Assembly (NCBI GenBank): GCA_044507605.1
Contig: JBIQJI010000007.1
Coordinates: forward strand, 1 to 64,000
Source of the DNA: Thermopolyspora sp044507605
GTDB taxonomy: Bacteria; Actinomycetota; Actinomycetes; Streptosporangiales; Streptosporangiaceae
Reading direction: 5' to 3'
DNA: 64,000 nt
Made by a program: the position numbers and the translations under genes. This document shows positions 44,546 through 52,317 of this stretch, piece after piece. Below the pieces are notes generated by a model. It worked only from the letters and a program-made list of their open reading frames with translations. It ran no database searches and was not told the origin of the DNA. Numbering within the stretch: the first letter of the stretch is position 1; every line of letters begins with the position of its first letter.

Positions 44546-45745
44546 ATGACGAACCAGAGCGACCACTTCTCCGACCTCATAAGCGACGACTCCTTCGAGG
44601 TCGTCATGCGCGGATACAACCGCCGACAGGTTCATGATCACATCGGCCGGCTGCGCAACCAGATCCGCGACCTCGAAGAACGCCTCGGGCGGGCCATGGA
44701 GCAGGCCGAGCATGGGCGGGTCGAGCTCGCCGAGGCACGGCGTCGGCTGGCCGAGGCGCCGCAGGACTACGACGAGCTGGGGCAGCGGCTGAGCCAGATC
44801 CTGAAGCTGGCCGAGGAAGAGGCCGCGTCGAAGAAGCAGACGGCCGAGGCGGAGGCCACCCGGCTGCGCGAGCAGGCGGCGGCGGAGGCCGAGCGGCTGG
44901 TCGCCGGCGCACAGGAGCAGGCCCAGTCGATCGTGTCGGCGGCGCAGTCGGAGGCCGACCGCCGGGTGGCGGAGGCCACCGAGGCCGCCGAGCGGCTGCT
45001 CGCGCAGGCCGGCGCCGACGCCGACGAGACCCTGTCGACCGCCCGCGCCGAGGCCGAGGACGAACGACGTCAGGCGCGCGGCGAGTCCGACCGCATGCTC
45101 ACGTCGGCCCGGCACGAGTCGGAGCGGATGGTCGGCGAGGCCACCAGGCGCGCGGAGGAACTCGTCGACGACGCCACCAGGCGCGCCGAGGCCCTGGTCA
45201 CCGCGGCCCAGCAGCGGGCCGGCACGCTTGACGACCACACCGGCCGCCGCGTCGTCTACCTCACCGACACCCACACCGAGGTCATGCGCCGCCTGAACGA
45301 GATCGGCTCGGTGCTCGCGGACCTGCTCGGCAAGGAGAAGGCGGCCGGGCCGCTCATCGACGAGGCCGCCGTGCTGCCGCCCGCGCCGGTCATCACCGCG
45401 CCCAAGGACGGCGAGGTCCCGGTCCCCGAGCCGGCGCCCTCCCCCGAGTCCGCTCCCACCGAGCCCGGCGAGCCGGTCGAGCCCGCCGAGCCCATCGGCG
45501 ACATGGAGGTCACACGGGCGGTCGGAGACCGCGAGGTCGCCCGCGCCGCCGCGGCCGCCATGCTCGGCGCCCCCGCGGAGCCGAGCGACGACGGCCACGC
45601 GGCACCCGAACCGATCGATGGGCGCATCGACGGGCCGATCGAGTTCGAGCAGGTCGGCAGCATGCCGATGCCCGAGCCGGCCGACGGCGCCGACACCTCG
45701 GGCCGGCACCACCAGGTGGGGCCCATGGGCGGTCAGTACAGCTAG
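44546..45745 (+). CDS. DivIVA-domain coiled-coil protein (polar scaffold type)
   Basis: 399 residues from ATG 44546. Residues about 15-35 contain the DivIVA-like F-E-V-V-M-R-G-Y-N-R-R-Q-V-H-D-H-I, followed by a long Ala/Glu/Arg coiled coil (40-245; E-A-E-A-T-R-L-R-E-Q-A-A-A-E-A-E) in heptads, and a Pro/Glu-rich, flexible C terminus (from about 265). Such proteins assemble at hyphal tips or poles in filamentous actinobacteria (Scy/FilP/Wag31 relatives). The ribosome-binding site is weak. A terminator hairpin lies downstream at 45850-45888. Confidence 0.82.
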   Translation: MTNQSDHFSDLISDDSFEVVMRGYNRRQVHDHIGRLRNQIRDLEERLGRAMEQAEHGRVELAEARRRLAEAPQDYDELGQRLSQILKLAEEEAASKKQTAEAEATRLREQAAAEAERLVAGAQEQAQSIVSAAQSEADRRVAEATEAAERLLAQAGADADETLSTARAEAEDERRQARGESDRMLTSARHESERMVGEATRRAEELVDDATRRAEALVTAAQQRAGTLDDHTGRRVVYLTDTHTEVMRRLNEIGSVLADLLGKEKAAGPLIDEAAVLPPAPVITAPKDGEVPVPEPAPSPESAPTEPGEPVEPAEPIGDMEVTRAVGDREVARAAAAAMLGAPAEPSDDGHAAPEPIDGRIDGPIEFEQVGSMPMPEPADGADTSGRHHQVGPMGGQYS

Positions 45746-45849
45746 CCGGCCACGGCCGGCCGACCGGCCGGCCCGCATCTCCCGGCGGGCCGCACCCTCT
45801 GGAGGTCCGGGCCTTGTCCGGGCTGCGCGGTTCGCGTCGCGGGTTCGAA

Positions 45850-45888
45850 GCGGAAGCCCCCGCCCCCGATAGGGTCGGAGGCTTCCGC
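45850..45888. terminator. Bidirectional terminator between convergent genes
   Basis: GCGGAAGCC (45850-45858) pairs perfectly with GGCTTCCGC (45880-45888); loop 21 nt. It sits between the DivIVA-like gene (+) and the small GntR-linked gene (-), 2 bp from the latter's stop. Confidence 0.65.
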
Positions 45889-45889
45889 G

Positions 45890-46183
45890 CTATTCGGGCT
45901 CGCGCCGGTCCGGTGCCTGCCGGTCGGGTGTCTGCTGGTCGGGTGCGTGCCGGCCGGGGTCGCGGGGGCCGGGGGACGGCGCGCCGCGTTCCTGTTGGTC
46001 CAGCAGTTGCTCGCGGAGCCCTTCGGGGTCGTCCGCGTCGATCGTCATGGCGCAGCCCGCGTCTCGCTGGGCGGCGGTGAGGGGCTGGTGACGGGTGGCC
46101 CACCACCGGCCCGCATCGCTGCGCCAGATCGTCCAGCCGGGAAACTCCCTGGCGATATCAGCGAGATGTCGGTCATAGGACAT
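45890..46183 (-). CDS. Small protein linked to GntR regulator
   Basis: 97 residues starting MSYDRHLADIAREFPGW. The first 65 residues (I-A-R-E-F-P-G-W-T-I-W-R-S-D-A-G-R-W-W-A-T) are similar to small actinobacterial proteins that accompany GntR or HTH regulators; the last 30 are a Pro/Asp/Arg tail with P-D-R-Q and P-D-Q-Q repeats. It lies 166 bp downstream of the GntR gene on the same strand. Function unknown; it may be the regulated partner. Confidence 0.7.
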   Translation of the reverse strand: MSYDRHLADIAREFPGWTIWRSDAGRWWATRHQPLTAAQRDAGCAMTIDADDPEGLREQLLDQQERGAPSPGPRDPGRHAPDQQTPDRQAPDRREPE

Positions 46184-46240
46184 CCCTCCACCCCTCGCCC
46201 TATTCGTGTGTGTACCGCCTCTCCCTAAAGGTCGATGAGG

Positions 46241-46250
46241 TCTCTAGAGA
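46241..46250. promoter_or_regulatory. TCTCTAGAGA palindrome upstream of small GntR-linked gene
   Basis: Perfect 10-bp palindrome located 58 bp upstream of the small gene's start. On the minus strand TTGACC, at about 46271-46276, precedes it at roughly promoter distance, which suggests an operator within the promoter, possibly for the adjacent GntR protein. Confidence 0.4.
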
Positions 46251-46349
46251 AATCAATGATCGGCGGGGACAGGTCAACCTATCGCCCGATGTCCCCACTT
46301 GACATCTGGCGGTCTAACGCCGTGGCCTTAACCTCGGATCGGCCCGGGA

Positions 46350-47102
46350 TCACGCATCGAAGTCGTACTGCAGCACATACGACGCCGAATCCATGATCAT
46401 CTCGTTCAGTTCGACCGGCATGCCGCCGATGGTGTAGGCGGTGCGTACCACGACCATCACCGGGGTGCCGGCCGGCATCTTCAGCAGCCTGCCCTCCTCG
46501 GGCTGCGGCATGCGCGCCCGCACCTCCTCGGTGAAGTGCACCGGCGAGTAGCCGAGGTCGCCCAGGCGGGCGTAGACGCCGCCGGGGCCGGTGTCGGGCG
46601 CGGTGATCGGGGTGCCCTCGACCAGGTCGGCCGGAAAGTGCGAGGTGGCGAGCTGCACGGGGCGCTTGTCGATCGAGTAGCGGCGGCTGCGCTTCCACAC
46701 GTCATCGGTGTCGAGCAGCCGGGCCACGTGCTCGTCCGCGGCGACCCGCTCGATCCGCACCTCGTCCACGGTGTACGCCCGGCCGCGCGTGTCGGCGTCC
46801 CAGATCGCCCGGCCCCGGGACCACTGCTCGCGCGACAACCGGCGCGACCCGTGCCGGCGGATGGGCCGGAACAGCCGCACGTAGACGCCGGACCCGCGGC
46901 GGGGCACCGCGAGACCCTCGTTGATCAGTACGGCGAGCGCCTGCCGTGCCGTCGCCCGCGCGATGCCGTACTGCGACATGATGGCGTTCTCGCCCGGTAG
47001 CCGATCCCCATCACGGAGTTCGCCGCTGAGGATCTGATTCCTCAGCGTGTCCGCGATCCTCCGATAAATCGGGGGCTCGTGAGGTACCGGGGATTCCGTC
47101 AC
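46350..47102 (-). CDS. GntR family transcriptional regulator (HutC/UTRA type)
   Basis: 250 residues. The N-terminal winged HTH is clear: P-I-Y-R-R-I-A-D-T-L-R-N-Q-I-L-S-G-E-L then L-P-G-E-N-A-I-M-S-Q-Y-G-I-A-R-A-T-A-R-Q-A-L and G-S-G-V-Y-V-R. The C-terminal UTRA domain (about 95-245; R-R-Y-S-I-D-K-R-P-V-Q-L-A-T-S) binds an effector, commonly a sugar or amino acid derivative. GTG 47102. It precedes the small partner gene on the same strand; divergent sequence to the right leads to VanZ. Confidence 0.9.
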   Translation of the reverse strand: MTESPVPHEPPIYRRIADTLRNQILSGELRDGDRLPGENAIMSQYGIARATARQALAVLINEGLAVPRRGSGVYVRLFRPIRRHGSRRLSREQWSRGRAIWDADTRGRAYTVDEVRIERVAADEHVARLLDTDDVWKRSRRYSIDKRPVQLATSHFPADLVEGTPITAPDTGPGGVYARLGDLGYSPVHFTEEVRARMPQPEEGRLLKMPAGTPVMVVVRTAYTIGGMPVELNEMIMDSASYVLQYDFDA

Positions 47103-47255
47103 GTTTAATCACCCTCTGTCACCAACCGGGTTTGGCGTCTCCAGAGAACTTGCCCCACATTGACCACGATCGCACAGATAACCGGCCTGGTCCTGTGATT
47201 CTTTTCGCGGATTCGCGGTCCCTCGGCCCTCCTGCGGTATTTCCGCTGACCGTAA

Positions 47256-47795
47256 TTACCGAACGACCCCGGCCGCTATTGGCCGCGCCCACCACCGGCG
47301 GGACAGCGCGGCGGCGAGCAGGGCTCCGGCGGTGTTGAGCAGCACGTCGTCCACCGCCGACACGCGGCCGAGCCGCAGCGCGAACTGCAGCACCTCCACC
47401 CCGGTCGAGGCGGCGGCCGCCACGAGCGCAACGGCGGCGAAGCCGGCGAGGCGCGCCGAGCGCACGGGCAGCAGCGCGCCGATGGCCGCGAAGGCCAGGA
47501 GATTGCCGCCGACCTGCACGATCGCGGTGCCGGGCGGGCCGTCCAGCACCCCGGCGAGGTCGTGCAGGGGCATCAGGTCGACGCCGCCCGGGCCGCCGGT
47601 GGGGGTGAGGATCATCCACAGCCAGGGGGCGGTGCCCACCACCATCAGCACGTCGGCCCAGGCGGTGGCGGCGGGCCGCGGCCGGCCCCGCGCTGCGCGG
47701 TGACGGGCCCATTGACGTGCGACGACGCAGGCCAGGGGCAGCGCGATGAGAGCACCGGCAATCACAGAGCCCCACATGCGCCAAGCAAGCCCCAT
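47256..47795 (-). CDS. VanZ family membrane protein
   Basis: About 179 residues from ATG 47795; the frame is open upstream to 47906 but without family sequence. Membrane helices at about 7-27, 48-66, 86-106, 112-131 and 155-170. The VanZ-like motif L-M-P-L-H-D-L and the late V-E-V-L-Q-F-A-L-R-L-G-R-V-S-A-V-D-D-V-L-L-N-T-A-G segment are typical. VanZ relatives are linked to teicoplanin resistance in enterococci, but most actinobacterial members have other or unknown roles. It is divergent from the ROK gene. Confidence 0.82.
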   Translation of the reverse strand: MGLAWRMWGSVIAGALIALPLACVVARQWARHRAARGRPRPAATAWADVLMVVGTAPWLWMILTPTGGPGGVDLMPLHDLAGVLDGPPGTAIVQVGGNLLAFAAIGALLPVRSARLAGFAAVALVAAAASTGVEVLQFALRLGRVSAVDDVLLNTAGALLAAALSRRWWARPIAAGVVR

Positions 47796-47907
47796 ACGGA
47801 CATACTGCACCGGATACGGCCCCGGAAGCGGGCTCGTGGGGCGATTCGGACAGGTGAGTAGAACATAACCATGTGGTAAGCCCGGAAAGTCCGGATCGCT
47901 CGACATC

Positions 47908-47955
47908 TTGACCCGGGCGCCCCAGGTCGCTTACTTTCAGCGCAACTAAAGTTAG
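47908..47955 (+). promoter_or_regulatory. ROK gene promoter with overlapping inverted repeat
   Basis: TTGACC (47908-47913), an 18-nt spacer and TACTTT (47932-47937) form a plausible promoter. ACTTT (47933-47937) and AAAGT (47948-47952) are an inverted repeat across the -10 and start region, and AACT-AA-AGTT lies within it. This arrangement fits an autorepressing operator for the ROK protein. Confidence 0.5.
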
Positions 47956-47984
47956 TCGCGAAGAAAGCCCGGACAATACCGGCC

Positions 47985-49043
47985 ATGAACGGTGCCTCCG
48001 GCGCGTCCATTCTCGCCGCGCTCGGTCACAGCGGGCCGCTGACCCGCACCGAGCTCGCGGCACGGCTCGGGCTGAGCCCGGCCACCGTCACCCAGGTGAC
48101 CCGGCGGCTCATCGCCGAAGGCATGCTCGAAGAGCTCGACAGCGTGCCCTCGGGCGGCGGACGGCCGGCCCGCCTGCTCGGCATCGTCGGCGACGCGGGG
48201 TGGGCCATCGGCGTCAAGATCGCCCCCGGGCGGGCCATCGCGGCCGACGTACGGCTCGACGGCGAGCCGCTGGAGGAACGCGAGATCCCGCTCGACACCT
48301 CCGCCCCCCACTGCCTCGACACCGTGGCCGCCCTGCTGGCCGCCCTCGCCTCCCGCGGCCCGAGACTGCTCGGCGTCGGGGTCACCCTGCCCGGCATCGT
48401 CGACAGCCCCGGCAGCGGCGTGGTCGACTCGCCCGCGCTCGGCTGGGCCGGCCGCGCGGTCGGCGCCTACCTGCGCGGCCGGCTGGAGCTGCCGGTGCTC
48501 GTCGACAACGACGTCAACGCGCTCGCCGTCGCCGAGCTCCTCTACGGCATCGGCCGCCGCCACCGCGACCTGCTCGTGGTGACCATCGGCCGCGGCGTCG
48601 GCCTCGCGATCGTCACGGCCGGCGTCCTCCAGCGCGGCTCCTCGGGCGGCGCGGGGGAATTCGGGCACCTGCCCATGGCCGACGGCCCCCGGTGCGTCTG
48701 CGGCAATCTGGGCTGCCTGGAGGCGGTGCTGCGGGCGCGCCCGCCCCGGCAGGCCGGAGTGGTGCTCGGCCGGGCGGTCGCCGGTCTCGTCAACGTCCTC
48801 GACCCCGCGGCGGTGCTGATCCTCGGCGAGGGCACCCGGCGGTGGGAGCTGTGGCGGCCGGGGTTCGAGGAGGGCTTCGCCGCCCACCTGTTCCGCAAGC
48901 ACCGGCACATCCCGATGCAGACCGACCTGTGGGACGACTCGCGCTGGGCGCGGGGCGCCGCCGCGCTCGTGCTCGGCGCGACCTTCGGGGCCGCCCCCGG
49001 TGCGGGCGCCGAGGGCGAGCGCGTCCGGGCCCGGCTCATGTGA
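47985..49043 (+). CDS. ROK family transcriptional repressor
   Basis: 352 residues. The winged HTH (10-60; L-T-R-T-E-L-A-A-R-L-G-L-S-P-A-T-V-T-Q-V-T-R-R-L) precedes a ROK sugar-kinase-like domain with G-V-G-V-T-L-P-G-I-V-D, a D-N-D-V-N-A-L-A-V-A-E and the zinc motif C237-V-C-G-N-L-G-C244-L-E. Compared with typical ROK regulators of about 390-400 residues, the region between the zinc motif and V-N-V-L-D-P is shorter by an estimated 40-50 residues, leaving E-A-V-L-R-A-R-P-P-R-Q-A-G. The target is probably a sugar transport or catabolic operon not seen here. Confidence 0.88.
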   Translation: MNGASGASILAALGHSGPLTRTELAARLGLSPATVTQVTRRLIAEGMLEELDSVPSGGGRPARLLGIVGDAGWAIGVKIAPGRAIAADVRLDGEPLEEREIPLDTSAPHCLDTVAALLAALASRGPRLLGVGVTLPGIVDSPGSGVVDSPALGWAGRAVGAYLRGRLELPVLVDNDVNALAVAELLYGIGRRHRDLLVVTIGRGVGLAIVTAGVLQRGSSGGAGEFGHLPMADGPRCVCGNLGCLEAVLRARPPRQAGVVLGRAVAGLVNVLDPAAVLILGEGTRRWELWRPGFEEGFAAHLFRKHRHIPMQTDLWDDSRWARGAAALVLGATFGAAPGAGAEGERVRARLM

Positions 49044-49152
49044 CCGTGTCGTGTGACGGGGCCGTGCGACGGGGCCCGCGCGCGTCGGCCGGGACCCCCG
49101 AAATGTTGCGGAATCGTGGGCCGAGTAGGCTGCGGTGATCGATGGACAGTCC

Positions 49153-49166
49153 TAGGCTCCCTACCG
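49153..49166 (+). promoter_or_regulatory. -10 box close to SUMF1-like gene start
   Basis: TAGGCT (49153-49158) lies 8 nt before ATG 49167. A second TAGGCT is at 49126-49131. No Shine-Dalgarno precedes the ATG, so a leaderless or nearly leaderless transcript is likely. Confidence 0.4.
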
Positions 49167-50021
49167 ATGATTGACCTCGCCGTGCTCACCGACGTGAGCT
49201 TCCTGCAGAGTCTCAGCGACGATGACCGGTTCGTCCTCGCCGACCAGATCGCCTGGAAGCTCGGCCCCGACTGGGAGGCGGTGGGCACGCTCGGCGGTGC
49301 CGACCGCATGCCGGCGGTGTGCCACACACCGACCCGCATGGAGTTCGTGATCATCCCCGGCGGCACGTTCGACATGGGCATGACCCCCGAGGAGGAGGCC
49401 GCCGCCGTCACCGTCATCGGCGGCGACGTCAGCCGCAACGCCGCCATCGTCACGTGGTACGCCACGGCGGCCCGCCCCGTGCGGCAGGTCGACGTACGGC
49501 CCTTCCTCATGGCCCGTGAGCACGTGCCGTGGAACGTCGCCGCGGTGCTCAACCCCGGCATCAACGAGCACTACGAAGGCTCGGTGATGGTGCCGGCCAA
49601 GGACGCCTGGATGTTCCGCGACCTGCTCCCCGGCGCCCGGCTGCCGTCGGAGGCCGAGTGGGAGTGGACCGCCCGTGAGGGCGGGCGGGAGAGCTGGATC
49701 TCCGGCCCCGCCAGGCGGCTGCCCGACAAGCCCCACGGCCTGCGCCTCGACTCCACCCCTTCCGGCGCCGAGAACCAATGGGGCGTGCAGCAGCTGCAGT
49801 CGGAGGCCGGCGAATGGGTGGCCGACTCGTGGCACGCCGACTACTCCGACGCCCCCACCGACTCGCGGGTGTGGCAGCCCGAAGATCGGGCCGGGGTCAA
49901 GCGCGGCGCCCACACCGGCTGGATCGCCGACCAGGAGGCCATCACCATGCACTGCGCGTTCCGCGAGCAGGCGGCCGACGGGGTCATCGCGGGCATCCGG
50001 CTCGCCATCGACGTGCCCTGA
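49167..50021 (+). CDS. Formylglycine-generating-enzyme (SUMF1)-like protein
   Basis: 284 residues. The SUMF1-like fold is marked by F-V-I-I-P-G-G-T-F-D-M-G-M, L-P-S-E-A-E-W-E-W-T-A-R-E and E-A-G-E-W-V-A-D-S-W. Bona fide FGE has two catalytic cysteines near the C terminus; here only one Cys (M-H-C-A-F-R) is visible in that area, so oxidase activity is doubtful. Related domains act in sulfatase maturation, ergothioneine-type sulfoxide chemistry or as binding modules. The first ~55 residues look like an additional helical domain. Confidence 0.78.
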   Translation: MIDLAVLTDVSFLQSLSDDDRFVLADQIAWKLGPDWEAVGTLGGADRMPAVCHTPTRMEFVIIPGGTFDMGMTPEEEAAAVTVIGGDVSRNAAIVTWYATAARPVRQVDVRPFLMAREHVPWNVAAVLNPGINEHYEGSVMVPAKDAWMFRDLLPGARLPSEAEWEWTAREGGRESWISGPARRLPDKPHGLRLDSTPSGAENQWGVQQLQSEAGEWVADSWHADYSDAPTDSRVWQPEDRAGVKRGAHTGWIADQEAITMHCAFREQAADGVIAGIRLAIDVP

Positions 50022-50170
50022 CCCGCGCGGCGGCCTGAGCGGGGCGATGCCGCGGCGGTGGTTTGACCTGGGCCGGGCGGGGCAGCCGTGTGGCGATGAG
50101 GGCACAAGAGGGCCCGAGAGACGGCCCGGTGCCGGGAACCGAAGACCGCGAAGAGTTGCGAGGTGCGGCC

Positions 50171-50467
50171 ATGCTGACGCTGACCGATAACGCCGTCCAG
50201 GCGATCCGCGACCTGATGGTGGGCGAGGATCTGCCGCACGAAGCCGGCATGCGGATCGCCAGCGTCGAAAACGACCCGGGCACGCTGGAGATCTCGCTGA
50301 CCAGTGGCCCCGAGGCCGGCGACCAGGTGGTCACCAAGTCGGACGCGCACGTTTTCGTCGAGTCGGGCGCCGCGCACATCGTCGACAACGGCACGCTCGA
50401 CGCCGACCTCAACGACCAGGGCCACCCGTCGTTCCGGCTGTTCCGGGGCGGCGAACCGAGCGCATAG
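50171..50467 (+). CDS. HesB/IscA-like Fe-S assembly protein lacking cysteines
   Basis: 98 residues with the HesB fold: M-L-T-L-T-D-N-A-V-Q-A-I-R-D-L, G-M-R-I-A, and V-F-V-E-S-G-A-A-H-I-V-D. The three cluster-binding cysteines of IscA/ErpA are missing and there is no Cys anywhere. Cysteine-free HesB-like proteins occur in many actinobacteria and their function is unknown. ATG 50171 is preceded by GAGGTGCGG. It converges with the antiporter gene across a strong hairpin. Confidence 0.82.
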   Translation: MLTLTDNAVQAIRDLMVGEDLPHEAGMRIASVENDPGTLEISLTSGPEAGDQVVTKSDAHVFVESGAAHIVDNGTLDADLNDQGHPSFRLFRGGEPSA

Positions 50468-50470
50468 CGG

Positions 50471-50506
50471 CCCGCTCCGGCCGCCGTGGGGCCCGGCCGG
50501 AGCGGG
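50471..50506. terminator. Bidirectional terminator hairpin
   Basis: CCCGCTCCGGCC (50471-50482) with its perfect complement GGCCGGAGCGGG (50495-50506), 12-nt loop. It sits between the convergent HesB-like and antiporter genes and can serve both. Confidence 0.75.
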
Positions 50507-50529
50507 TGGACGGCCGGGCGGCGGGCCGG

Positions 50530-51687
50530 TCAGGCCCGCTTGGCGATCGCCGTCACCAGCGGCTGCACGAGGCGTGCGGCCAGCGGGCCGAAGGCCGCCA
50601 GGATCAGCACGTACGCCGCCGCCAGCGGGCCGAGGTCGTCGTGCACCCCGGCGGCGACCGCCAGCCCGGCGATGACGATGTTGAACTCGCCGCGGGGGAT
50701 GAGCGCGATGCCGGCCCGGGCCATACCGGCGCGGGCGATGCCGGCCCGGCGGGCCGTGTAGGCGCCGGTCAGCAGCTTCGTGATCATGCTGATGACGGCG
50801 AGCAGCGCCGCCAGGCCCGCCACGGGCAGGATCGACTTCGGGTCGGTCTGCAGCCCGAAGAACACGAAGAACACGGCTGCGAACAGGTCGCGCAGGGGTT
50901 CGAGCAGGGCCCGTGCGTCCTCGGCCAGCTCGCCCGACAGCGCGATGCCGACGAGGAACGCTCCCACGGCCGACGACACCTGGAGCTCCTGGGCGATGCC
51001 GGCGACCAGCAGGGCGAGGCCGAGCACCTTGAGCAGCAGCACCTCGGAGTTGGGGCTGTGGACGAACGCCTCGATGAACCGCCCGAACCGCAGCGCCACC
51101 ACCAGCACCACGGTCACGGTGGCCAGGGCGATCGCCACCGCGATCGCCCCCGACAGCAGGCTCAGCCCCGACAGCAGGGCGGTGAGGATGGGCAGGTACA
51201 GCGCCATCGTCAGGTCCTCGAAGACCAGTAGCGACAGCACCACCGGGGTCTCGCGGTTACCGACCCAGCCGAGGTCCGACAGCACCTTGGCCGTGATGCC
51301 CGACGACGTGGTGTAGGTCACGCCGGCCATGGCCACGGCGCCGACGGGCCCCCAGCCGAGCAGCAGCGCCGCCACCGCTCCGGGGGCGGCGTTGAGCACC
51401 AGGTCCACGATGCCGCCGCGCGCGTTGCCGCGCAGGCTGGTGACCAGTTCGTTGGCGTTGTACTCCAGGCCGAGCGTGAGCAGGAGCATGATGACCCCCA
51501 GCTCGGCGCCCACCTCGATGAAGTCCTCACTGGTGGCCAGGGGCAGGATGCCGCCTGTGCCGAAGGCGAGGCCGGCGACGAGGTAGAGGGGAATGGGGGA
51601 TATGCCTGCGCGCAGTGCCAGCGCGCCGAGGACGCCGAGTCCGAGGATCACCCCGCCGAGTTCGACGAGCAGTGTCGCAGTTGTCAC
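50530..51687 (-). CDS. Cation:proton antiporter, CPA2 (KhtU/KefB-type) membrane subunit
   Basis: 385 residues with about 11-12 transmembrane helices, starting at GTG 51687. Family sequence includes L-G-V-I-M-L-L-L-T-L-G-L-E-Y, S-S-G-I-T-A-K-V-L-S and V-V-L-S-L-L-V-F-E-D-L, where the ED pair is conserved in K+/H+ antiporters. It probably exports K+ in exchange for protons. The gene lies 4 bp downstream of a TrkA-C-domain subunit, giving a two-subunit KhtT/KhtU-type system. Confidence 0.9.
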   Translation of the reverse strand: MTTATLLVELGGVILGLGVLGALALRAGISPIPLYLVAGLAFGTGGILPLATSEDFIEVGAELGVIMLLLTLGLEYNANELVTSLRGNARGGIVDLVLNAAPGAVAALLLGWGPVGAVAMAGVTYTTSSGITAKVLSDLGWVGNRETPVVLSLLVFEDLTMALYLPILTALLSGLSLLSGAIAVAIALATVTVVLVVALRFGRFIEAFVHSPNSEVLLLKVLGLALLVAGIAQELQVSSAVGAFLVGIALSGELAEDARALLEPLRDLFAAVFFVFFGLQTDPKSILPVAGLAALLAVISMITKLLTGAYTARRAGIARAGMARAGIALIPRGEFNIVIAGLAVAAGVHDDLGPLAAAYVLILAAFGPLAARLVQPLVTAIAKRA

Positions 51688-51691
51688 GCGC

Positions 51692-52174
51692 CTACCCGTT
51701 GGCCAGGATGTTGGCGATGCTGGAGGTGTTCTCCGCGCTGCCTACGACGACCACCACGTCGCCCTCGGCGAACCTGAAGTCCGGCCCGGGGCTGGCGAAG
51801 ACCTGTCCGGCCCTGACGACGGCCACGATCGATGCGCCGGTGCGGGTGCGCACCCGGGCGTCTCCCATGGGCCGCCCCACGTACGGCGAGCCGGGCTGGA
51901 TCGGCAGCTGCACGCTGACGAGACCCTCGACCTGCCGGTGCAGCTCGTTGAGTCGCTGCACGATTCGCGGCGCGCCCAGGAGTTCGGCCAAGGCGTCGGC
52001 CTCCTCGTCGTTGAGTTTCACGGCCTCGCAGGCGCGATCCGGATCGTTCAGGTCGTAGATCACCAGATCGCGCCTGCCGCTGCGATAGGAGATGACCCCA
52101 ATACGGCGCCCCGCGTTCGTCACGAACTCATGCCGTAGCCCGATTCCAGGCAGGGCGGTCTGCTCGACCTCCAC
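51692..52174 (-). CDS. Antiporter regulatory subunit with TrkA-C domain (KhtT-like)
   Basis: 160 residues from GTG 52174. A small N-terminal domain (V-E-V-E-Q-T-A-L-P-G-I-G, then the R-I-G-V-I-S-Y and D-L-V-I-Y-D-L strands) is followed by a RCK_C/TrkA-C domain (about 75-160; V-R-T-R-T-G-A-S-I-V-A-V-V-R and F-A-E-G-D-V-V-V-V-V-G). In KhtT this domain binds c-di-AMP and nucleotides and gates the antiporter; disA in this window makes c-di-AMP. It is cotranscribed with the antiporter gene. Confidence 0.85.
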   Translation of the reverse strand: MEVEQTALPGIGLRHEFVTNAGRRIGVISYRSGRRDLVIYDLNDPDRACEAVKLNDEEADALAELLGAPRIVQRLNELHRQVEGLVSVQLPIQPGSPYVGRPMGDARVRTRTGASIVAVVRAGQVFASPGPDFRFAEGDVVVVVGSAENTSSIANILANG

Positions 52175-52317
52175 TGTCCGTCTCAACTCCCAACTCGTAC
52201 TCGGGGGTCTCAACCCTACCTAAACAGGGTGATAACTCGAATCGCGCCCGGGCCATTCCCTGGTGCCGAACATGAGTGACGCTCAGATTGTGAATCACAG
52301 GTCCGGTCCCCGTGCCG

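Noticed and set aside
45836..45900. tRNA-like GGTTCGAA sequence
   Set aside because: The T-arm-like octamer is not accompanied by acceptor, D or anticodon arms; the stretch instead forms a terminator hairpin.
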